Positions 1 to 7,334 are shown, counted from the first letter of the stretch. The stretch is 32,812 nt of DNA from Flavobacteriales bacterium (GCA_024641135.1 JAHEDS010000027.1:1-32812); one strand, 5' to 3'. The notes: generated from the letters alone by a model not told the origin. Numbers and translations are program-made.

Positions 1-628
1 TTGTGCCTTTAAAATATATTTTGCCTTCTAATAAGAAAACAATTTCATCTGAGACTTCTTCCACAAAACTCATAATATGTGAGGTAATTAAAATAGTTTT
101 ACCCTTTGCTTTTTCTGTTTGAATTAAATCTTTTAAACGAATTAAAGAAATAGGGTCTAGGCCAGAAGTTGGTTCATCTAAAATTATTAGAGGGCTATTA
201 AACATAAATGCAAGCACAATATTTACTTTTTGTTTTGTTCCTCCAGAAAGATTCCCAAGCTTTTTATCAAGAAAAGGATCTAGTTTAAATAGTTTAATTA
301 AGGCCTCATCATTTGTTGACTTACCACGTAAATCTTTAATCATTGTGATGAGCTCCTTCACTTTTAAATTATTAGGGAAGTTAGCTATCTGTGGTAAATA
401 ATCTATTTGATTTCTGTATGCACAACTTTTTTTAATGTTTTTTCCCAGTACAGAAATTGTTCCTTGATTGGGAATAACCATTCCTAAAATGGCTTTAATC
501 ATCGTTGTTTTTCCCGACCCATTTGGCCCAAGAACAGCAAAAATACCCCCTTCTTTTATATCAAGGTCAACACCGCTTAATACAATGTTTTTTCCAAATT
601 GTTTATGTAAGTTTTGAATGCTTACCAT
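1..628 (-). CDS. nosF: NosF, ABC transporter ATPase of the nos system (3' end cut by window edge)
   Basis: This is the cytoplasmic ATPase that is thought to work with the membrane protein NosY and periplasmic NosD to support copper-sulfur centre assembly in nitrous oxide reductase. It is absent from the ORF track because it runs off the edge; translation from the ATG at 628 gives 209 residues with no stop. Visible are Walker A GPNGSGKTT (about 34-42), signature LSGGTKQK (127-134), Walker B IILDEP (148-153) and H-loop His in TSHI (184). The ATG overlaps the nosD stop by 7 bases (ATGGTAA), so translation is probably coupled. The assignment as NosF rather than a generic ABC ATPase rests on position directly after nosD. 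NosY would be expected just beyond base 1. Confidence 0.9.
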   Translation of the reverse strand, partial: MVSIQNLHKQFGKNIVLSGVDLDIKEGGIFAVLGPNGSGKTTMIKAILGMVIPNQGTISVLGKNIKKSCAYRNQIDYLPQIANFPNNLKVKELITMIKDLRGKSTNDEALIKLFKLDPFLDKKLGNLSGGTKQKVNIVLAFMFNSPLIILDEPTSGLDPISLIRLKDLIQTEKAKGKTILITSHIMSFVEEVSDEIVFLLEGKIYFKGT

Positions 629-1869
629 ATTATTTTTTTTATTAATGGATGGTCGTCTAATAAGTTATCCGGTGTAAAAACAGGAGATACTTTTTCTGAA
701 AAATCTATGATATCGATAAATAAACTACGTAATAAAATAATGGTTTCGGGGGTTCTGTTTACAATGTAAGAGAACAGTTTAACAGGTCTGTAAGGCACGT
801 CTCCAATGCCATCGTCATTTAAATCATAACCCGTATAATTACTCCAGTAATTTTTATCAAATTCATTATCATTAATATTACTATTATAAGAAATATCAAA
901 AGAATTATATAAAAAATTATTGCCTGTAAATTTGTTGCTGTAACACGCACCCCTAACTTTAATTGCCCACCCGTTATTAATAAAATTGTTGTTTATATAT
1001 TTAATTCTGTTGGACCCCTCAATATTAATACCTATCGTGTTTTCTTCGAAAATATTTCCTTTAATTTCTGCGTCATTTATTTCTTTTAATAACATGCCGT
1101 AGGATGCTGTTCCCCAATTATTTTTAAAGGTATTAGAAAACATTTGAATTTTTTTAGAAAACATAACGGCAACCCCAGCACCATTGTTTGAGAATTCATT
1201 GTTTTCGTAAGTATCATTATTTGAAAACATAAAATGCAGGCCATATCTAAGGTTATTGGTACTTACATTATTTTTAATTATACAATTATCTGAAAACTCC
1301 AAATAAATCCCATCTCTAACATGTTGGACGTTATTGTTTTCAATAATAATATTCTTACTGTACCATAATTGTATGGCATTTCCAGAATTATGTTCTGTAA
1401 CGGCATCTCCAATTACTTTGTTATGAAATACTTTTCCAAAGGCCGCTTTTTCAAGGTAAATACCAAAAAACAGTTTTTCAAGCACTAAGTTTTTTATTTC
1501 AAAATACTTACTTCTTTTTACCCTAATAGCGGCATAATCTTCTGTATAACTTGTGCCTACATTTATTATGAATAAACCATCTACAATGACATGGTCTGAT
1601 ACTATTGTGATAATTTCACCTTTTTTTTCGCCATCAATAACAGGATAATTTTCGCCTATTATAGTTAAAGGTTTATTTATCTCAATACCGTATTCTTTAT
1701 AAGTGCCTTTTTTAACAAGAATAGTATCATAATCTTTAGCCAAAGCAATAGCATTCTTTAACGATGTAGATTTACAGGTTTTGCAAACAACAATAGGTTG
1801 CGCCAAAATTGTTTGGGAGCAAGCTAGAACCATTATTAAAAAACTATATATAATGAATCGGATGTTCAC
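622..1869 (-). CDS. nosD: NosD, periplasmic copper-centre maturation protein
   Basis: A 415-residue exported protein with a right-handed beta-helix built from CASH-type repeats: runs of N-N-x-[FVI] and D/E-[IV]-x-x-N from roughly residue 85 to 330. The C terminus carries the family block YDLNDDGIGDVPYRPV followed by LFSYIVNRTPE. NosD acts with the NosFY ABC transporter in maturation of the CuZ centre of NosZ. The N terminus is a secretion signal, either cleaved after ILA (about residue 23) or lipidated at Cys17 (VLAC); the sequence does not decide this. The start codon is GTG, since no ATG lies upstream in frame. The gene is 125 bases downstream of nosL and overlaps nosF. Confidence 0.93.
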   Translation of the reverse strand: MNIRFIIYSFLIMVLACSQTILAQPIVVCKTCKSTSLKNAIALAKDYDTILVKKGTYKEYGIEINKPLTIIGENYPVIDGEKKGEIITIVSDHVIVDGLFIINVGTSYTEDYAAIRVKRSKYFEIKNLVLEKLFFGIYLEKAAFGKVFHNKVIGDAVTEHNSGNAIQLWYSKNIIIENNNVQHVRDGIYLEFSDNCIIKNNVSTNNLRYGLHFMFSNNDTYENNEFSNNGAGVAVMFSKKIQMFSNTFKNNWGTASYGMLLKEINDAEIKGNIFEENTIGINIEGSNRIKYINNNFINNGWAIKVRGACYSNKFTGNNFLYNSFDISYNSNINDNEFDKNYWSNYTGYDLNDDGIGDVPYRPVKLFSYIVNRTPETIILLRSLFIDIIDFSEKVSPVFTPDNLLDDHPLIKKIIW

Positions 1870-1946
1870 GGAGGTTTTATTTTTTAATGCTAAAGTATGT
1901 AAATGAATTTTGGATTTTAAAAGAACTAATTAAAATTCAGTGCTTA

Positions 1947-1961
1947 TTGATTAGAAATCAA
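1947..1961. promoter_or_regulatory. Short inverted repeat TTGATT-AGA-AATCAA in the nosL-nosD gap
   Basis: A perfect 6-base inverted repeat with a 3-base centre lies 78 bases upstream of the nosD start. It resembles an FNR half-site pair (TTGAT/ATCAA), but the spacing is 5 bases instead of the canonical 4, so it may only be a small hairpin. No TAnnTTTG element was found at a matching distance. Confidence 0.2.
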
Positions 1962-1994
1962 AAGATTCGTTAAAGATTAATTACTTAAAAAAAT

Positions 1995-2429
1995 TTAATT
2001 TAAATGTTTTATTAATTCCTGCCAGGAATAAGTTTGTCCGCCTTTTTCAGATTGCATTTTCAAAGCCTCGTCTTTTGTTTTAAAAGCAGATAAATAGGCG
2101 CCCATTGGGCTAGGAATATTTTTACTAATCAAAAAAGTAGCTTCAGTTGCATTAATAAGGGATTCAGGCTCATTATAGTTATTTGACAGATACAGTTTTA
2201 TTTCTGAAGTGTCAAACTCTTTTAGGAAGTTAACCATACATTCAGAAGAATCGAACATGTAAACTTTTCCTTTTTTAGTAACTATTTCTGCGGCATGAAT
2301 TTTATCAACTATAGTCATTTTACAGAAATAACAGCCGTCTTCTCCATAATTAATAGCTTTGGGAGATACATTACAACTGATTAATAACCATACGATGACT
2401 AAAGACAATATCTTTTTTAATGTTTTCAT
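1995..2429 (-). CDS. nosL: NosL, copper-binding lipoprotein
   Basis: A 144-residue lipoprotein. The signal MKTLKKILSLVIVWLLISC has its lipidation Cys at 19. The mature part begins with the NosL metal motif GCYFCKM (Cys33, Cys36, Met38), followed by the conserved block with a basic stretch and YMFDSSECMVNF. In known systems NosL is an outer-membrane Cu(I) chaperone that delivers copper to apo-NosZ. The C-terminal half (SPMGAYLSAF ... ETYSWQELI-like) fits the family length and layout. It lies 28 bases after the unknown membrane protein gene and before nosD, in the usual flavobacterial nos order. Confidence 0.93.
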   Translation of the reverse strand: MKTLKKILSLVIVWLLISCNVSPKAINYGEDGCYFCKMTIVDKIHAAEIVTKKGKVYMFDSSECMVNFLKEFDTSEIKLYLSNNYNEPESLINATEATFLISKNIPSPMGAYLSAFKTKDEALKMQSEKGGQTYSWQELIKHLN

Positions 2430-2457
2430 TTTTAAATTGGTTGATTTATAAAATGTT

Positions 2458-3048
2458 TTAAACTTTGTTGAGTTGTTTCTTTCCTACAAAGTAAGCGATT
2501 AATGATGTGAAAATACCAGCTCCCAATAAAAAAGCACCTAATCTTGGGTATGAATGTGCGGTAAAATTTAAAATATGTTTTGTGCCAAAAAGTGGAGGTT
2601 GAAACCCCATAACGGTACCGTCTGGATTTGTGAATTTCATGATGGCTTTAGGGTCTAAATTATGCCCGTAATCATGTTCCCAAAGATAAAAATCATAAAG
2701 ACCAGCTGTACTCAGAACAACCATTAAAATAAACCATCCTAAGAACCATTTATAATTTCCTTTGAAGGCTATAATTAGACCAAGAAGGGTTGATAAAATA
2801 ATCCCAATTGGGAAGATTTTAAATTCAGGAATGGCGTCGGGAATATATTTCATCCCTACGTAATGGTTCATTAAATTAATATTTTTAATATCATGTGGAT
2901 GTGCATCTGCAAAATCATTAATATGAATATTCATTCCTAAAGGAATAGGATATTGAGGTGCTTCCAAAGTAATATTCCATAGTGGAAAAAGAAACAATCC
3001 TAAAGGTAATAATGCTGCAATGAGCATAATGATATTTGACTTTTTCAT
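2458..3048 (-). CDS. Four-helix membrane protein of the nos operon, function unknown
   Basis: A 196-residue protein with four predicted membrane segments at about 5-24, 76-95, 100-122 and 168-189. The loop between helices 1 and 2 and the loop between helices 3 and 4 are rich in His and Met: His42, 50, 52, 62, 125, 129, 158 and 165, with NLMNHYVGMKY as the most motif-like stretch. The gene sits between nosZ and nosL, so a role in electron delivery to NosZ or in copper handling is likely but unproven. Clade II nos clusters often contain a membrane protein named NosB next to nosZ. Position fits, but I cannot confirm the family by eye, so no symbol is given. It is separated from nosZ by a strong hairpin. 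Confidence 0.85.
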   Translation of the reverse strand: MKKSNIIMLIAALLPLGLFLFPLWNITLEAPQYPIPLGMNIHINDFADAHPHDIKNINLMNHYVGMKYIPDAIPEFKIFPIGIILSTLLGLIIAFKGNYKWFLGWFILMVVLSTAGLYDFYLWEHDYGHNLDPKAIMKFTNPDGTVMGFQPPLFGTKHILNFTAHSYPRLGAFLLGAGIFTSLIAYFVGKKQLNKV

Positions 3049-3086
3049 GATTTCATATTTAGGGTTTGATGCTGTGATTTATAAAG

Positions 3087-3115
3087 AAAGGCGAGAGCGA
3101 TTAACTCTCGCCTTT
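3087..3115 (-). terminator. Strong hairpin between nosZ and the downstream nos genes
   Basis: A perfect 11-base stem (AAAGGCGAGAG / CTCTCGCCTTT) with a 7-base loop lies 37 bases after the nosZ stop. On the transcribed strand it is followed only by a mixed CTTTATAAATC-like tract, so it is a weak intrinsic terminator at best. It may partly terminate transcription or protect the nosZ 3' end, giving more NosZ than assembly factors. Confidence 0.6.
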
Positions 3116-3151
3116 ATTGGAAATTAGTTATTTAACTTTCCAGTATTATTT

Positions 3152-5113
3152 TTAAAAATCGTCTCCTAAAGACCAAGATAGTTCAATGTTTGAAGAGGCA
3201 GGTGATACCCTTACATACCCTTGCATTTCTTGATGCAGAGCCGAACAAAAATCAGTACAATAGAATGGCCAAACACCCACTTGTTTTGGTTCCCAAACAA
3301 AGGTTTCTGTTTGTCCAGGCATAATTAATAACTCTGAAGTATTTGCACCAATCATAGCTATTCCATGAGGAACATCATAATCTTGCTCAAGGTTGGTTAC
3401 ATGGAAATATACCTTATCACCCACTTTTATGCCTTCAATATTATCCGGTGAAAAATGACTTCTAATCATGGTCATTTGAACATGAACTTCATTTCCTTTT
3501 CTAACAACCTTAGTATCCGCATCAGATTTTGCTGCGTATGGATGCGTGTTTTCTTCTAATTTGTATAATTTTTTTGAATTTGCTTCAATTAATGATGCAG
3601 GACAACCGGCAGCATAGTGAGGCTCTCCAATTGTTGGAAAATCTAGTAACAATTCCATTTTGTCTCCTGAAATGTCATATAGCTGTGCTGATTGGGTAAC
3701 TTCAGGTCCGGTTGGTAAGTAGCGGTCTTTGGTGATTTTATTCATTGCTACAACATATTTACCAAATGGTTCAGCTGAATTTCCACCAGGAATCATTAAG
3801 TGACCAACAGAATAATACGTTGGTTTTCTATCAAGAACTTCCCAAGTGCCTAATTTCCATTTTACAACTTCTGATGAAATAAAGAAAGTAGTGTAAGCAT
3901 TTCCTTTTCCGTCAAATTCTGTATGTAATGGGCCTAAACCTGGTTGTTCAACAGATCCTGCTAAAACATCTTCAAATTTTAAAATTGGAATGCCATAGGC
4001 TTCGCCATCAAATTTTTTGTTTTCAATAGCATCTAGCATTTTAGTGAACGAGTGAACGGTAAGGTTCGCAGAAAGTTTTCCGTTACCAACAATGTATTCT
4101 CCAGTTGGATCTACATCACAACCATGAGGAGATTTTGGTGTTGGTAAAAAATACACAGCTCCGGGAACGTCTAATGGGTTTACTGTAAGAACTTCATTAA
4201 TCATTGTAGATGTAGCAGTATGTGTTTCATCACTGTATAAATTATGTGCATAATTTGTTGGCATTTTGGTTCCACCACCATTATTAACATACTCTTCTAT
4301 TTTTTTCCAATTAATGGCAGCAATAAAATCTTTGTCATTTTGAGACGCATTTACTTCTAAAAGAGAGTTTGCTTCTTCAGTATTATATGTGGTAAAGAAG
4401 AACCAACCATGAGATTTTCCTCTTCCCGGATGTGATAAATCATAATCAAAACCTGGCATTAATATTTGAAATTTAATAGCCATTTCTCCATTTTCAGGAT
4501 TTACTTTTAAAAATGACAAAGACCCTTTAAAGTTGCCTTTATAATCTTTAATAGACATATCTCTTTGAGGAATTGGCACACTAAAACGTGTTCCGGCCAC
4601 CACATATTCAGTGTTTTCAGTTACGAAAGATGAACTGTGATTTCCCGCGCTATTAGGGATTTCAATAATCTCGGTAGTTTCAAAAGTTGTTAAGTCAATT
4701 TTTGCAATACGAGGGGTGTTGTTAGCATTAATATAAATATATCTTCCATCTAATTTTCCAGCGGTTTGAGAAATGTCAGGATGGTGAGAATCATCCCAAG
4801 GAATAAATCCATGAGACGTATTTAGCATAGGTTTAGTTTCTTCATTATATCCCCAGGCTTTTTCGGCATCTTGAGAAAACACAGGAATTACTTTAAATAA
4901 CCTACCAGAAGGCAGACCATAAACAGATAATTGCCCACTAAAACCACCTGAAATGAATGCATAAAACTCATCATGCTGACCAGGTGCTACATATACTTTC
5001 TCAGCGACATTAGAACTTAAAGCGCTGTTTGATTTTGATTCACCATTATTACAACTGGTAAAAACCAGTGCGATAATTATGAACCCAATAGTTGAATTAA
5101 ATAATTTTTTCAT
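3152..5113 (-). CDS. nosZ: Nitrous oxide reductase NosZ, clade II type
   Basis: NosZ reduces N2O to N2 at a CuZ site fed by a CuA site. This 653-residue protein has an N-terminal seven-bladed propeller and a C-terminal cupredoxin domain. Likely CuZ ligands include the His pair in DDSHHPD (110, 111), His159, His330 in SPHGCDVDP, His397 in PLHTEF and His438 in SVGHL. The CuA motif is complete: His583 (VPHG) plus C619-TDF-C623-SAL-H627-QE-M630. The N terminus is a Sec lipoprotein signal ending FTSC (Cys21) with no twin-arginine motif, which is the hallmark of clade II enzymes and suggests membrane anchoring. It is third in the operon, 24 bases after the FAS1 gene. Confidence 0.97.
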   Translation of the reverse strand: MKKLFNSTIGFIIIALVFTSCNNGESKSNSALSSNVAEKVYVAPGQHDEFYAFISGGFSGQLSVYGLPSGRLFKVIPVFSQDAEKAWGYNEETKPMLNTSHGFIPWDDSHHPDISQTAGKLDGRYIYINANNTPRIAKIDLTTFETTEIIEIPNSAGNHSSSFVTENTEYVVAGTRFSVPIPQRDMSIKDYKGNFKGSLSFLKVNPENGEMAIKFQILMPGFDYDLSHPGRGKSHGWFFFTTYNTEEANSLLEVNASQNDKDFIAAINWKKIEEYVNNGGGTKMPTNYAHNLYSDETHTATSTMINEVLTVNPLDVPGAVYFLPTPKSPHGCDVDPTGEYIVGNGKLSANLTVHSFTKMLDAIENKKFDGEAYGIPILKFEDVLAGSVEQPGLGPLHTEFDGKGNAYTTFFISSEVVKWKLGTWEVLDRKPTYYSVGHLMIPGGNSAEPFGKYVVAMNKITKDRYLPTGPEVTQSAQLYDISGDKMELLLDFPTIGEPHYAAGCPASLIEANSKKLYKLEENTHPYAAKSDADTKVVRKGNEVHVQMTMIRSHFSPDNIEGIKVGDKVYFHVTNLEQDYDVPHGIAMIGANTSELLIMPGQTETFVWEPKQVGVWPFYCTDFCSALHQEMQGYVRVSPASSNIELSWSLGDDF

Positions 5114-5137
5114 TTTGTTAGTTGTTAGTTTATTGTT

Positions 5138-5710
5138 TTATTCTTTAGCAGGAGGAAGTAACACTTTGTCTATTACGTGCACAATACCATTACCTGCTTT
5201 TACACTAGCAATAATGTTTGCACCACCAATAACCGGCTTACCGTCTACTACTTCAACTATTAAATCTTGATTATTAGCTTGTCCTAATTTTTTAAAGCGT
5301 TTTAAAAAATCTGCATTTAAATTTCCTGGTGTTACATGGTATTTTAAGATATCTGCTAAAACTCCTTTGTTTTCTGGTTTCAAAAGGTTTTCGACTGTTC
5401 CTTCTGGTAAGGCAGCGAAAGCTTCATCTGTTGGTGCAAAAACAGTAAGGGGCCCAACATTTACTAATGCGTTTTCTACTTGTGCAGCTTGAACGGCGGC
5501 AACTAGTGTTTTATGATCTGGAGACCCTATTGCTATTTGTAAGCAATTAGGTGTAGCCTCGTCATCATTAATAAAGGCCTGTCCTTGTTTTTCTGTAGTT
5601 TGCTGGTTGGCTACGACAGATTCTTCTGTTTGAGTGCCTTTTTCATTTTTACAGTTAAAAAGACACGTAAAAATTAACACACTCAAAAAAATGTTAATAG
5701 TTGTTTTCAT
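5138..5710 (-). CDS. FAS1 (fasciclin) domain lipoprotein in the nos operon
   Basis: A 190-residue protein with a signal ending near FNCKN (probable lipid Cys20), a short linker of about 30 residues and one FAS1 domain (about 53-188). The domain shows the family blocks GPLTVFAPTDEAFAALP, then ILKYHVTPG and the closing GNGIVHVIDKVLLPP. FAS1 domains mediate adhesion or protein-protein contacts in the envelope; no enzymatic residues are evident. The gene lies 6 bases after the cytochrome c gene and 24 bases before nosZ, so it is almost certainly co-expressed with the reductase. A scaffold role linking NosZ and its electron donor is inference only. Confidence 0.92.
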   Translation of the reverse strand: MKTTINIFLSVLIFTCLFNCKNEKGTQTEESVVANQQTTEKQGQAFINDDEATPNCLQIAIGSPDHKTLVAAVQAAQVENALVNVGPLTVFAPTDEAFAALPEGTVENLLKPENKGVLADILKYHVTPGNLNADFLKRFKKLGQANNQDLIVEVVDGKPVIGGANIIASVKAGNGIVHVIDKVLLPPAKE

Positions 5711-5716
5711 ATGGTT

Positions 5717-6220
5717 TTATTTTAAGGTTCTGAAATATTCTAAAACAGCTCTTGCTTCCTCCATAGTAAGGTTTTGATTCGCCATTGGGGCGCCATTAAA
5801 TTCTGCTAATAATTCTTTTGCTTCTTGATTATTTTGAATCATGTTTTCTGGATTTAAAATCATATTCATAATCCATTCTGGGGATCTACGCTCAAAAATT
5901 CCTTTTGGCGCAGGTCCAATAAATTTTTTATCAGGTCTGTGGCACGCTGTACACATTTTAGTATATATGTCGGCACCATGAGCAGCCATTTCAGTGTTTA
6001 TCTCTGCAGGCAACTCTAGCGAAGTAACGGGTCCAACTCCTTTATCAGATAAAGTTATTTTTTGAGACGCTGGAATTTTAACTTCGGGAGCGGTAGATGT
6101 TGTTTCAGTTGTTGATTTTTTCTCATAAGAAAACCCGCCTTCTTCTTTTTCTTTTTTACCTCCACAACTAATAAGTATAATGGTAAAAAAGAGTGTAAAT
6201 AATTTTTGAATTGTAGTCAT
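5717..6220 (-). CDS. Monohaem cytochrome c lipoprotein, first gene of the nos operon
   Basis: The track ORF begins at 6259, but I place the start at the ATG at 6220 (167 residues). That gives a clean lipoprotein signal MTTIQKLFTLFFTIILISC, and the TAnnTTTG promoter overlaps the longer ORF. Cys19 is the lipid site. A low-complexity linker follows, then a class I cytochrome c domain with haem motif C90-TA-C93-H94 (MCTACHRPDKKFIGP). Met residues in WIMNMILNPENM are candidate axial ligands. It ends ARAVLEYFRTLK. The likely role is to pass electrons to NosZ in the periplasm. It is a close paralogue of the gene at 6840-7334. The next gene starts 6 bases downstream. Confidence 0.92.
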   Translation of the reverse strand: MTTIQKLFTLFFTIILISCGGKKEKEEGGFSYEKKSTTETTSTAPEVKIPASQKITLSDKGVGPVTSLELPAEINTEMAAHGADIYTKMCTACHRPDKKFIGPAPKGIFERRSPEWIMNMILNPENMIQNNQEAKELLAEFNGAPMANQNLTMEEARAVLEYFRTLK

Positions 6221-6247
6221 GTTCGTTTTTTTTAAAATAAAATTATA

Positions 6248-6260
6248 TTTGTCAGACAAA
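6248..6260. promoter_or_regulatory. Palindrome TTTGTC-A-GACAAA at the nos promoter start site
   Basis: A perfect 13-base palindrome overlaps the end of the nos TAnnTTTG element and the expected transcription start. Its core in nos sense, TTGTCTGACAA, matches the general FadR-type GntR operator pattern TNGTN3ACNA. The same 12-mer TTGTCTGACAAA occurs before sucA at 7524. A regulator bound here would block the promoter. No GntR gene is in the window. Confidence 0.4.
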
Positions 6261-6264
6261 AATA
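6257..6264 (-). promoter_or_regulatory. Predicted -7 promoter element of the nos operon
   Basis: On the minus strand this is TATTTTTG, an exact match to the Bacteroidota -7 consensus TAnnTTTG, placing the start near 6253. That gives a leader of about 33 bases to the cytochrome c ATG. The FNR-like palindrome is centred near -40.5 from that start, a class II activator position. No good -33 element is visible, as expected for an activator-dependent promoter. Confidence 0.5.
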
Positions 6265-6282
6265 AAGGCTTGGTTAATTTTA

Positions 6283-6304
6283 AAATATGACAAAAATCAT
6301 ATTT
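6283..6304. promoter_or_regulatory. FNR/CRP-type palindrome controlling the nos promoter (candidate)
   Basis: Perfect 8-base arms AAATATGA and TCATATTT flank CAAAAA. The core ATGAC-AAAA-ATCAT keeps the TGA-N6-TCA arrangement recognised by CRP/FNR-family proteins. It lies 36.5 bases (centre to last base) upstream of the nos -7 element. A near-identical site with the same spacing occurs at 11624-11637. Confidence 0.5.
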
Positions 6305-6320
6305 AAGATAAAAATATCTT
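6305..6320. promoter_or_regulatory. Inverted repeat AAGATA-AAAA-TATCTT before the Rrf2 gene
   Basis: A perfect 6-base inverted repeat with a 4-base centre lies directly beside the FNR-like site. It is just upstream of a TTATTTTG sequence that may be the rrf2 -7 element. AAGAT arms recall the ends of NsrR-type operators (AAGATG...CATCTT), though the whole is shorter. Its place over the promoter fits autorepression by the adjacent Rrf2 protein; this is inference. Confidence 0.35.
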
Positions 6321-6352
6321 TTTTATTTTGACTGTAATAAATATACGAAAAA

Positions 6353-6784
6353 ATGATTTCAAATTCATCTAAATATGCGATAAAAGCGGTTTTGTATTTA
6401 GCATTACATTCTAGTGAAGAGAATAAAATTATGGTAAAAGACATTGCTGAACCTATAAATGTTCCTCAAGCTTATATTGCTAAATTATTACAAGAACTTG
6501 CGAAGCTAAAACTTATATCGTCAACTAGGGGGCCAAAAGGAGGGTTTTATCTTAGTGAAGATGATAAGAAGGGAAATGCAATGAATATTGTGAGTGCTAT
6601 TGATAGTGAAAAAAAACTGAATGCATGTATATTAAGTTTAGAACACTGTAATAATAGCAAACCTTGTCCACTTCATCATATTATAAACCCGACAAGAACT
6701 ATACTGATGAATAATTTGAAAACAAAAACTATTGCTGAATTATCACTTGATGTTAAGGAAGGTAAAGCTTTTCTTCCTCTTTAA
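6353..6784 (+). CDS. Rrf2-family transcriptional regulator (NsrR/IscR-like), divergent to nos
   Basis: A 143-residue Rrf2 protein. The winged helix-turn-helix spans about 8-67, with MVKDIAEPINVPQAYIAKLL as the recognition region and RGPKGGFYL as the wing. Cys92, Cys99 and Cys105 (ACILSLEHC ... KPCPLHH) form the family iron-sulfur cluster motif, with a C-x6-C-x5-C spacing. This is slightly longer in the first gap than in E. coli NsrR (x4) or IscR (x5). A sensing role for NO or redox state is likely from the divergent position to nosZ, but which signal it senses is not shown. It is flanked by two paralogous cytochrome c genes. The ATG is preceded by an A-rich stretch without a Shine-Dalgarno sequence, common in this phylum. 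Confidence 0.9.
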   Translation: MISNSSKYAIKAVLYLALHSSEENKIMVKDIAEPINVPQAYIAKLLQELAKLKLISSTRGPKGGFYLSEDDKKGNAMNIVSAIDSEKKLNACILSLEHCNNSKPCPLHHIINPTRTILMNNLKTKTIAELSLDVKEGKAFLPL

Positions 6785-6839
6785 TATGTAGCTTAATGTC
6801 ATTGAATTTTTGACTGTATTAAAGTAATTAAATGACAAT

Positions 6840-7334
6840 TTAATTTAGAGTTCTATAATACTCAAGTATGGCCCTGGCATCATCTTCGCTTATATCTTGT
6901 TTAACCATAGGTGCGTAATTAAACTCAATTAGTAATTCTTTAGCCAACGGATCTTTTCTTAGCATCTCCTCAGGGTTTAACATCATATTCATTATCCATT
7001 CTGGAGTTCTAGTTTTCATAATGCCTTTCGCAGCTGGACCAATAAATTTTTTATCTGGTCTGTGGCAAGCAGTACACATTTTTTTAAAAATAGCCTCTCC
7101 GTTACTTGCTAAAGTATAATCAATATCTACAGGTAGTTTAAGGCTCGTGATTGGTCCAATACCTTTATTTACTAAATCTATTTTTTCAGAAGCTAAAACT
7201 TTAGTTTCAGCAGTAGTTTTGTTGTTTTCTGAGGACATATTTTCATAGGAAAAACCCGTTTTTTTTTCCGCCTCAGCTTTTCCACAACTCATAAGTATAA
7301 AAATGGAAAAGAGTAAAAAATATAATTTAAACAT
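6840..7334 (-). CDS. Second nos-type monohaem cytochrome c lipoprotein
   Basis: A 164-residue paralogue of the operon-leading cytochrome. The signal ends FILMSC (lipid Cys17), a linker follows, and the haem motif is C87-TA-C90-H91 in MCTACHRPDKKFIGP. The two proteins match along the whole cytochrome domain (GPITSLKLP, PEWIMNMMLNPEEM, AKELLIEFNYAPM, ARAILEYYRTLN), differing mainly in the linker. It is transcribed convergently to the Rrf2 gene and alone, so it can be expressed separately from nosZ. It could serve as an alternative electron carrier to NosZ or to a terminal oxidase. Nothing in the sequence indicates degeneration. Confidence 0.9.
   Translation of the reverse strand: MFKLYFLLFSIFILMSCGKAEAEKKTGFSYENMSSENNKTTAETKVLASEKIDLVNKGIGPITSLKLPVDIDYTLASNGEAIFKKMCTACHRPDKKFIGPAAKGIMKTRTPEWIMNMMLNPEEMLRKDPLAKELLIEFNYAPMVKQDISEDDARAILEYYRTLN

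Noticed and set aside
5079-5270. Plus-strand 63-residue ORF across the FAS1/nosZ junction
   Set aside because: It is antisense to two clear genes, has no family features and no promoter element of its own.
6797-6837. TGTCATT / AATGACA inverted repeat between the Rrf2 gene and the second cytochrome gene
   Set aside because: The 7-base arms are separated by 27 bases and no T-run follows, so a terminator call is not supported.
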